Assembly (NCBI GenBank): GCA_947588985.1
Contig: CANQBG010000010.1
Coordinates: 1-44,586, forward strand
Reading direction: 5' to 3'
Origin: an uncultured Clostridia bacterium
GTDB lineage: Bacteria; Bacillota; Clostridia; Christensenellales; Borkfalkiaceae
DNA length: 44,586 nucleotides
The notes beneath the pieces were generated by a model. The model was not told the origin of the DNA. It was given only the letters and a program-made list of their open reading frames with translations, and made no database searches. Both the position numbers and the translations under genes were made by a program. Of this stretch, positions 39,934-44,586 are shown in pieces. The stretch's first letter is position 1. Each line of letters begins with the position of its first letter.

Positions 39934-41028
39934 TTACGAGATGTTTCTCACGGGAAGGATCAAATAGAGATTGCGCTTGCCCTCTTTGTTCTGCAAAATG
40001 AAGGGGGAGATGGCGCCGTTGAAGGAGATCATCACTTCCTCCTCGTCGAGCGCCTTCAAAGCGTCGAGCAAGAACTTCGCGTTCATCGAGATGGAGAGGT
40101 CCTGCCCCACCACGTTGCCCGCGAGCACCTCGGAGACGTTGCCGTATTCGGAGGTGGAGAGCATCTTCACCCCGTCGGCCGTGATGTCGAGGGTGATGAG
40201 GTTGTTTTTATCGCCGCGGTTCAAGATATTGGCCCGCTCCGCGCTCGCCGTGAGCTCGCTGCGGTTGAGGAGGATATCCGTCGTAAACCGCACGGGGATG
40301 ACGTTTTCCTTCTTGATGAAGTCGCCCTTATAGAGCCGGGAGAGCACGGTGAGCCCGCCGCTCTCCACGAGGAGCATGCCGTTTTGCGTGTAGACGGTGA
40401 TCTCCCCCTCGTCCCCGAGCATCCGCGCGATCTCGGTGAGCGTGCGCGCGGGGCAGATGATGGAATACTCCTTGCTCTTGGAGAGGATGGGCGCCGAGGA
40501 GAGGGCAAGGCGGTAGCCGTCGAGGGCCGTCACCTGCAGTTCCTCGCCCACTTCGAGAAGGCAACCCTTGAGGACGGGGCGGGAATCGTCCTGCGCGCAG
40601 CAAAAGGCCGTCTCATTGATGACGCGCTTCAAGTCGCTCTGCTGCATGACGAAGGAGTTTTCCCCGATGGAGAGGTCGATCTTGGGGAAATCCTCGGCGG
40701 TAAGCGCCTGCATATAGGAGACGGAATCGCGGTATTTGAGCTCCACGCCGCGTTCGCCCGTCGCAAAGGAGATCTCCTCGCCCGAGAGCTTGGAGGAGAA
40801 ATCGGCAAAGAGCTTGCCGGGGACGCAAATTTCCCCCTCCTCTAAAACGTCCGCCTTCACCGATTTACGGATGGAGAGTTCGCCGTCCGTGGCAAAGAGG
40901 GAGACGCCGTCGAGCTCGGCCGTCAGTTTGATACATTCGAGGATGGGCGCCGTCGTGCGGATCGCGCATGCCTTGCTCACCTTCATGACCGCCTCGGAGA
41001 GGGTAAGACCGTCGCAGACAAATTTCAT
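39934..41028 (-). CDS. dnaN: DNA polymerase III beta subunit (sliding clamp)
   Basis: 364 aa, standard length for the ring-shaped processivity clamp made of three similar domains per subunit. Start MKFVCDGLTLSEAVMKVSKA, middle TDGELSIR and ALDGYRLAL, end ISPFILQNKEG with a final PVRNIS in place of the usual PMRL tip. AGGAGG lies 5-6 nt before the ATG. Upstream is the replication origin, with a promoter at 41135-41163 inside it. Usually dnaA precedes dnaN; here it does not. Confidence 0.96.
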   Translation of the reverse strand: MKFVCDGLTLSEAVMKVSKACAIRTTAPILECIKLTAELDGVSLFATDGELSIRKSVKADVLEEGEICVPGKLFADFSSKLSGEEISFATGERGVELKYRDSVSYMQALTAEDFPKIDLSIGENSFVMQQSDLKRVINETAFCCAQDDSRPVLKGCLLEVGEELQVTALDGYRLALSSAPILSKSKEYSIICPARTLTEIARMLGDEGEITVYTQNGMLLVESGGLTVLSRLYKGDFIKKENVIPVRFTTDILLNRSELTASAERANILNRGDKNNLITLDITADGVKMLSTSEYGNVSEVLAGNVVGQDLSISMNAKFLLDALKALDEEEVMISFNGAISPFILQNKEGKRNLYLILPVRNIS

Positions 41029-41053
41029 GGGGGACCTCCTTATGACTGATGGT

Positions 41054-41392
41054 TCTATAAGAAATATTATTTAATAGTAGTAATAGGTCTGTGGAAAGTG
41101 TGGAAAACGCGTCCGCGCCTTTCCGCTTTGTTCTATTATAGCGGAAAATGCGGAAAAGTTCAAGCGATTTCCCGCCGTTTTGAAAAAACCGAGTGGAATT
41201 TTGTATGTGGAAACGCTGTGGATGAAAGGAGCGCCGCTGTGGACGGTTGTGGAAAGCGGACGGGCGGAAGAGGATGGGTTTTCGCGGGAACGGGAAAAAG
41301 CGACGGTTTTTCCCCGCCGCGGGTGAGGCTATCCACAAAGTTCTTCACATTGTGGAAACATTTTGCACGCCTCCGCGGAAAGGTATGGATAA
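41054..41392. other. oriC: replication origin (oriC) with DnaA boxes and DnaA-trios
   Basis: Nine sites resemble the DnaA box TGTGGATAA: TGTGGAAAG 41090, TGTGGAAAA 41099, TGTGGAAAC 41206, TGTGGATGA 41217, TGTGGACGG 41238, TGTGGAAAG 41248, CTATCCACA 41329 (opposite strand), TGTGGAAAC 41351 and TATGGATAA 41384. Next to the first box, after spacer GTC, TAATAGTAGTAATAG (41072-41086) is five DnaA-trios when read 3' to 5' (GAT AAT GAT GAT AAT), and AT-rich DNA follows (41054-41071). This is the basal unwinding system described in Bacillus. The strand bias of genes to the left fits. dnaA is not adjacent. Confidence 0.88.
41135..41163 (-). promoter_or_regulatory. dnaN promoter inside the origin
   Basis: The -35 TTGAAC (41158-41163) and -10 TATAAT (41135-41140) are 17 bp apart on the minus strand; two DnaA boxes (41090-41107) lie between it and dnaN, so DnaA could control dnaN. 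Confidence 0.75.
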
Positions 41393-41469
41393 CACCAAGG
41401 CCCCGATAATGGCTCCCTTGCACGGGCGAAAAGGAGCGCGTTTTTTTCGAAGTTTCGTGCGGCCGCCAC

Positions 41470-41514
41470 GGCGGGAAATATGGATTTTTGAAGCCTCTCC
41501 CTCGGGCATGGGTA
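41470..41514 (-). repeat. MSE element copy after the XRE gene
   Basis: The minus strand reads GGTGATACCCATGCCCGAGG then GAGAGGCTTCAAAAATCC; core 41504-41510. It starts in the stop codon of the XRE gene. The rest of 41393-41470 holds nothing recognisable apart from a GGAGCGCG-TTTTTTT run. Confidence 0.75.
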
Positions 41515-41724
41515 TCACCAATCGGCTCTGCCGCACAAAATATCGATGGACGTGCCGAAGAAATCGGCAAGCCGCCAGAGCGCGGAGAGCGTGGGTTCGA
41601 TGGCGCCCCGTTCCCATTCGCTCACGCATTGCTGCGTCACGCCGACGGCCGCCGCGAGACGGCTCTGCGAGACGCCCCGCTCCTTCCGCATCGCCTTTAA
41701 GTTTTCCGAAAATTTCTGTTCCAT
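41515..41724 (-). CDS. XRE-family repressor
   Basis: 69 aa, one Cro/C1 helix-turn-helix: NLKAMRKERGVSQSRLAAAV, then VTQQCVSEWERGAIEPTLSA, ending LADFFGTSIDILCGRADW. A perfect inverted repeat TTTTACAA-N6-TTGTAAAA (41734-41755) lies just before the gene and a second one (ACAAG-N4-CTTGT, 41765-41778) follows, likely its operators. A promoter TTGTAA-17-TATAGT reads into it. It lies between oriC and rsmG and may control its own gene and something to the right. Confidence 0.85.
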   Translation of the reverse strand: MEQKFSENLKAMRKERGVSQSRLAAAVGVTQQCVSEWERGAIEPTLSALWRLADFFGTSIDILCGRADW

Positions 41725-41733
41725 ATCAAAAAT

Positions 41734-41780
41734 TTTACAACTATACTTGTAAAATGCTTGACTTACAAGAATACTTGTGC
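41734..41780. promoter_or_regulatory. paired palindromic operators of the XRE repressor
   Basis: TTTTACAACTATACTTGTAA plus AA is an 8-bp inverted repeat with 6-nt spacer (41734-41755). TTACAAGAATACTTGTGC (41763-41780) is the second. Shared consensus ACAAnTATACTTGT. The leftward -35 TTGTAA and -10 TATAGT overlap both. Confidence 0.75.
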
Positions 41781-41847
41781 TGTGATCGCCGCCTCCCGCC
41801 GCTCTGTGCGGCGAGGGGGGAAATTGGCGGGAGGGGGTGCGGATACC

Positions 41848-41876
41848 TTGCTTTTTTCGCGCGGGTGTGCTATAAT
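41848..41876 (+). promoter_or_regulatory. rsmG promoter, leaderless geometry
   Basis: The -35 TTGCTT (41848-41853) and -10 TATAAT (41871-41876) are 17 bp apart, and only GGAAGC separates the -10 from ATG. The stretch 41781-41847 before it can form a hairpin CCTCCCGCC / GGCGGGAGG. Confidence 0.7.
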
Positions 41877-41882
41877 GGAAGC

Positions 41883-42575
41883 ATGATCGCGCAAATGCCG
41901 GATTTCGAACGCATCCGGGCCCTCTACAATCAACACGAGGAGAAGTTTTCCGCCTTCCGCGAACTGCTCCTCTTCTACAACGCCCGCTTCAACCTCACCT
42001 CCATCACCGCGCCCGAGGAAATTTTTTATAAACATTTTCTCGACAGCCTCGCGGGGGAGGCCTGTTTTCCGCACGGGGGGAACGTCGCGGAGGTCGGATC
42101 GGGGGCGGGCTTCCCCTCTATCCCCCTCCTGCTCGTGCGGGAGGACCTCGGCTTCACCCTCTTCGAGAGCACGGGGAAGAAGTGTGAATTTCTGAAAACG
42201 GCGGTACGCGAGCTCGGGCTCTCGGCCGAAGTCGTGTGCATGCGCGCCGAGGACGCGGGGCGAGACGCCGCCTTCCGCGAACGCTTTTCCGCCGTGACGG
42301 CCCGCGCCGTGGCGAGGCTGAATACGCTCGCGGAGTACTGCATGCCGCTCGTGCGGGTGGGCGGGAGGTTTGTCGCCTACAAAGGGGCGGAGAGCGAGCT
42401 TGCGGAGGGGAAGCGGGCGCTCACAGCGCTCGGCGGGGCGGAGCCCGCGGAAATTTCTTATGCGCTGCCTGCGGGTTACGGGCGGCGTACCCTCGTTTTG
42501 ACGGAAAAGCATATGCCGACGCCGGCGCGGTATCCCCGCGGAAGAGGCGCGGAGAGGAGAGATCCCATCGTATGA
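41883..42575 (+). CDS. rsmG: 16S rRNA (guanine-N7) methyltransferase RsmG
   Basis: 230 aa. SAM-binding motif NVAEVGSGAGFPSIPLLLV (near 67-85), FESTGKKCEFLK, and SAVTARAVARLNTLAEYCMP identify the family (GidB). It methylates the 16S rRNA 530 loop. The gene is often near oriC, as here. The ATG lies 6 nt after the -10 box with no clear ribosome site; a second ATG four codons later is possible. The last 25 residues are loosely conserved (HMPTPARYPRGRG). The stop overlaps the next start (ATGA). Confidence 0.95.
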   Translation: MIAQMPDFERIRALYNQHEEKFSAFRELLLFYNARFNLTSITAPEEIFYKHFLDSLAGEACFPHGGNVAEVGSGAGFPSIPLLLVREDLGFTLFESTGKKCEFLKTAVRELGLSAEVVCMRAEDAGRDAAFRERFSAVTARAVARLNTLAEYCMPLVRVGGRFVAYKGAESELAEGKRALTALGGAEPAEISYALPAGYGRRTLVLTEKHMPTPARYPRGRGAERRDPIV

Positions 42576-43027
42576 CGGGCCATGTCGCGCTGTCGGGGCA
42601 CCGGGACCTACCCGCGGATTTCGACTGCAACAAGCTCTATGACGCGCTCGAAGAACTCATCCGGGGCGGCAACTTTCACTTCTGCTGCGGCATGGCGCGG
42701 GGGTTCGATCTCGCCGCGCTCCAATGTCTCATAGACCTCAAACGGCGGTACCATGTCCGCATCGAGGCTTGCATTCCCTATCTCGGGCAGGAGCGGAACT
42801 TCCCCCCGCGCGAGAAAAAACTCTATGGCGAGCTGCTCCCCCTTTGCGACGAGACGACGGTCATCTCGCAGACCTATTATAGCGGCTGCACCTTGAAGCG
42901 CAACCGCTATATGGTGGATAAATGCGACACGCTGTTCGCCTACTGCACGCGCGACACGGGCGGGACGGCCTTCACCGTGAAGTATGCCCGTTCGCAGGGC
43001 CGCGAGATCGTCTCCTTTGCAATGTAA
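42572..43027 (+). CDS. YpsA/DUF1273-like SLOG-family protein
   Basis: 151 aa. The pattern LSGHRDLP at the start, FHFCCGMARGFDLAALQCLI in the middle (Rossmann nucleotide-binding loop), EACIPYLGQ, and a late KCDTLFAYCTRDTGGTAFTV match the YpsA branch of the SLOG/DprA-like superfamily, which binds nucleotides or derivatives. In Bacillus and Staphylococcus YpsA affects cell division; no reaction is established to my knowledge. It overlaps rsmG by 4 bp, so they are cotranslated. Confidence 0.85.
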   Translation: MTGHVALSGHRDLPADFDCNKLYDALEELIRGGNFHFCCGMARGFDLAALQCLIDLKRRYHVRIEACIPYLGQERNFPPREKKLYGELLPLCDETTVISQTYYSGCTLKRNRYMVDKCDTLFAYCTRDTGGTAFTVKYARSQGREIVSFAM

Positions 43028-43049
43028 TATCTCAAAAATATCGCCGTGA

Positions 43050-43096
43050 GACAAGATCCGAGGCACCCATGTCCGAGGAAGAGGTTCACAAAACGC
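43050..43096 (+). repeat. MSE element copy after the ypsA-like gene
   Basis: GATCCGAGGCACCCATGTCC then GAGGAAGAGGTTCACAAAAC; core 43068-43074. It leads directly into the terminator. Confidence 0.85.
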
Positions 43097-43132
43097 AAAA
43101 ACCGGTCCCCCGCGGGAGGCCGGTTTTCTTTT
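43097..43132 (+). terminator. terminator of the rsmG-ypsA operon
   Basis: The 8-bp stem AAAACCGG / CCGGTTTT encloses a GC-rich loop and is followed by CTTTT. Confidence 0.85.
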
Positions 43133-43194
43133 GGAAAGGTTGGTTTTTCGCCCCGGAAGGCTCCCTTGCGCGCCTTGTTTTTCGCGCCGCGAGG

Positions 43195-43407
43195 TCAGTA
43201 TTCCGAGATGCCGAGCACGTAGTCCGCGCGCACGTCTAAAAAGGCGCAGAGCTTGGCAAAGGTATCGAGCGCGGGAAAGACGTCCTTCTTCATATACTTG
43301 GAGACGGTCTGCGCCGAAACGCCCACGGCCTTTGCGATCTCCTTCTGCTGGATGCCGCTGCGCTGGATGACCTCCCGCAGCCGCCTCTGGATCTCCGTAA
43401 GTTCCAT
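43195..43407 (-). CDS. XRE-family repressor facing an empty promoter
   Basis: 70 aa. Helix-turn-helix: REVIQRSGIQQKEIAKAVGV, then SAQTVSKYMKKDVFPALDTF, ending LDVRADYVLGISEY. A GGGGGG stretch lies before the ATG. Two copies of TCGYACAWTRTRCGA-type operators (43443-43457 and 43472-43486) cover its own -10 and the spacer of a rightward consensus promoter, so it probably represses both. Confidence 0.85.
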   Translation of the reverse strand: MELTEIQRRLREVIQRSGIQQKEIAKAVGVSAQTVSKYMKKDVFPALDTFAKLCAFLDVRADYVLGISEY

Positions 43408-43442
43408 AAATTTTCCCCCCGAAAAATTTCCAAAAAAAATAT

Positions 43443-43493
43443 CGCACATTATACGATTTTTTGCTTGACAATCGTACATTGTGCGATTATAAT
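43443..43493 (+). promoter_or_regulatory. consensus promoter with XRE operators
   Basis: The -35 TTGACA (43465-43470) and -10 TATAAT (43488-43493) are 17 bp apart. The 15-bp dyad TCGTACATTGTGCGA (43472-43486) fills the spacer, and a second dyad TCGCACATTATACGA (43443-43457) covers a leftward TATAAT. Confidence 0.85.
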
Positions 43494-43499
43494 AGAAGT

Positions 43500-43624
43500 A
43501 TGCTTACGGACCTCCATATCCGTAGGCGGTAAATCGGATCCATATGTTTGTCTTTCCCCCAAAAAGTCGTCATGAACCGGTTTACCCTTTGCGCGTACGC
43601 ATTTGCGTGCGCGCATTGTATTTT
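43500..43624 (+). ncRNA. candidate small RNA under XRE control
   Basis: A strong promoter at 43465-43493 points into ~125 bp without a normal gene. The region ends in a 10-bp hairpin (GCGCGTACGC / GCGTGCGCGC, 43591-43614) followed by ATTGTATTTT. A 10-codon frame MLTDLHIRRR opens 6 nt after the -10 and contains a TACGGA / TCCGTA hairpin. Either a small RNA or a leaderless micro-ORF could be made. The call rests on promoter, operator and hairpin only; a remnant of a lost gene is the main alternative. Confidence 0.4.
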
Positions 43625-43643
43625 GATCGGGGGAGATAAAAAA

Positions 43644-43669
43644 ATCCCTCGCGCGCGGGCGCGAGGGAT
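43644..43669 (-). terminator. terminator after pckG
   Basis: An 11-bp stem ATCCCTCGCGC / GCGCGAGGGAT with a 4-nt loop is followed on the minus strand by TTTTTT. Confidence 0.85.
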
Positions 43670-43680
43670 TGGTCGTTTTC

Positions 43681-44586
43681 TCAGTTCTCGCAGTTCTTCT
43701 TGAGGGTCTGAAGGCTCTCACGGAGTTCCTTGGGCAGGCGGTCTCCGAACTGCTCGTAGTAGCCGGCGATCTCGTCGGCCTCGGCGCTCCAGCGCTTCTT
43801 ATCCACATAGAGGATGCTCTCGAGCGTCTCCACGGAGTAGTCGAGTCCCTCGAGGTCGATGTCCTTCGCATACGGGACATAGCCGATGGCCGTCTCCCTT
43901 GCTCCCACTTTGCCGTCGCAGCGCTTCAAGATCCATTCGAGGACGCGCATGTTGTCCCCGAAGCCGGGCCACAGGAACTCGCCGTCGGGACCCTGCCGGA
44001 ACCAGTTGACGTTGAAGATCTTGGGCGGATGCGCGATCTTCTTGCCCATGTCGATCCAATGCTGGAAGTAATCGGCCATGTGGTAGCCGCAGAAGGGCTT
44101 CATCGCCATGGGGTCGTGGCGGAGTACGCCGACCGCACCCGTCGCGGCCGCCGTTGTCTCCGAACTCATGATGGAGCCCACGAACACGCCGTGGTCCCAA
44201 TCGCGGGACTGGTAGACGAGAGGCGTCGTCGAAGCTCTTCTGCCGCCGAAGATGATGGCGTCGAGCGGGACGCCTTCCTTGGAGTTGAAGGCGGGCGAGA
44301 GGCAGGGGCAGTTGACGGCGGGAGCCGTGAAGCGCGAATTGGGATGGGCCGCCTTCACGCCGCTCTCGGGCGTCCAGTCGTTGCCGAGCCAGTCGATGAG
44401 GTGAGCGGGCGCGGGTTTTGTGAGCCCTTCCCACCACACCGTGTTGTCGGAGGGATCGATGGCGACGTTGGTGAAGATGGTCCCCTTCTTGGTGGCCGCG
44501 AGAGCATTGGGATTGCTCTTCTGGTTGGTGCCGGGGGCGACGCCGAAGAAGCCGTTTTCGGGGTTGACCGCCCACAGCCGTCCGTC
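43681..44586 (-). CDS. pckG: phosphoenolpyruvate carboxykinase (GTP), C-terminal part
   Basis: 301 residues are visible up to the right window edge; the full enzyme has about 600. It converts oxaloacetate + GTP to phosphoenolpyruvate. Visible family segments are WAVNPENGFFGVAPGTNQKS, NPNALAATKKGTIFTN, FGGRRASTTPLVYQS, WDHGVFVGSIMSSETTAAATG, KPFCGYHMADYF and WPGFGDNMRVLEWILKR. These are typical of the GTP-dependent class, not the ATP class. It ends at a strong terminator. Confidence 0.96.
   Translation of the reverse strand, partial: DGRLWAVNPENGFFGVAPGTNQKSNPNALAATKKGTIFTNVAIDPSDNTVWWEGLTKPAPAHLIDWLGNDWTPESGVKAAHPNSRFTAPAVNCPCLSPAFNSKEGVPLDAIIFGGRRASTTPLVYQSRDWDHGVFVGSIMSSETTAAATGAVGVLRHDPMAMKPFCGYHMADYFQHWIDMGKKIAHPPKIFNVNWFRQGPDGEFLWPGFGDNMRVLEWILKRCDGKVGARETAIGYVPYAKDIDLEGLDYSVETLESILYVDKKRWSAEADEIAGYYEQFGDRLPKELRESLQTLKKNCEN

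Noticed and set aside
42740-42775. MSE-like sequence inside the ypsA-like gene
   Set aside because: The core CATGTCCG and a following GAGGCTT are present, but in another reading frame (YHVRIEA) and in a conserved protein segment.

Overview
The window looks like a high-GC, low-complexity-rich chromosome segment from an uncultured Gram-positive bacterium of the class Clostridia. The Christensenellales / Borkfalkia-like gut lineage is my best guess, but that is inference. The support is a Firmicutes-type jag-yidC-yidD-rnpA-rpmH-dnaN block, a Clostridium-style two-OB-fold SSB, a K+-dependent type membrane pyrophosphatase, a GTP-dependent PEP carboxykinase, and many consensus sigma-A promoters (TTGACA-17-TATAAT). 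No tRNA, rRNA, CRISPR array, IS transposase or prophage block was seen.

Layout. 1-8990: a DUF4127 gene (cut by the left edge), a PLP aminotransferase, uvrA, a GIY-YIG nuclease, a HAD-type nucleotidase, uvrB (SOS-box promoter) and two small membrane-anchored proteins. 9045-12894: a polytopic membrane protein, glnS and a divergent PAP2 phosphatase. 13141-19926: D-lactate-type dehydrogenase, isochorismatase-like hydrolase, zinc-ribbon proteins, SSB, polysaccharide deacetylase, comF with an upstream XRE regulator, and an acidic zinc-ribbon protein. 20080-23816: an 816-aa lipoprotein, a small protein and an esterase. 23871-30718: rplM-rpsI, then an unusually short alaS with a sugar acetyltransferase, then an unknown gene with cysE and cysS. 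31007-36231: a CmpB-type membrane protein, hppA, and a divergent TetR / pectinacetylesterase (Notum-type) pair in AT-richer DNA. 36307-41028: jag, yidC, yidD, rnpA, rpmH, dnaN. 41054-41392: a replication origin with nine DnaA-box-like sites and a run of DnaA-trios. 41515-44586: an XRE repressor, rsmG, ypsA-like, a second XRE repressor facing a promoter with no normal gene, and the 3' part of pckG.

Almost every gene left of 41 kb lies on the minus strand, as expected for a fork moving left from the origin. dnaA is not next to this origin; dnaN abuts it directly.

The most unusual signal is a family of short dispersed elements (core CATGTCCGA preceded by GGCAYMC, often followed by AGGCTTCACAAAA). 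They lie in the same orientation as the local gene and keep the internal ATG in a usable frame. They sit at gene starts (ldhA, uvrB, alaS), gene junctions (cysE/cysS) and inside coding sequence (jag, twice), where they add the peptide EA-P/S-MSE. Two intergenic copies open tiny reading frames that stop 7-11 nt before uvrB and alaS. Larger repeats also occur: a 51/52-bp tandem array before uvrA, 50-bp direct repeats after uvrB, and a 260-300-bp dispersed repeat in two copies plus a fragment. Several genes have a -10 box only 6-8 nt before the ATG, which suggests leaderless mRNAs.
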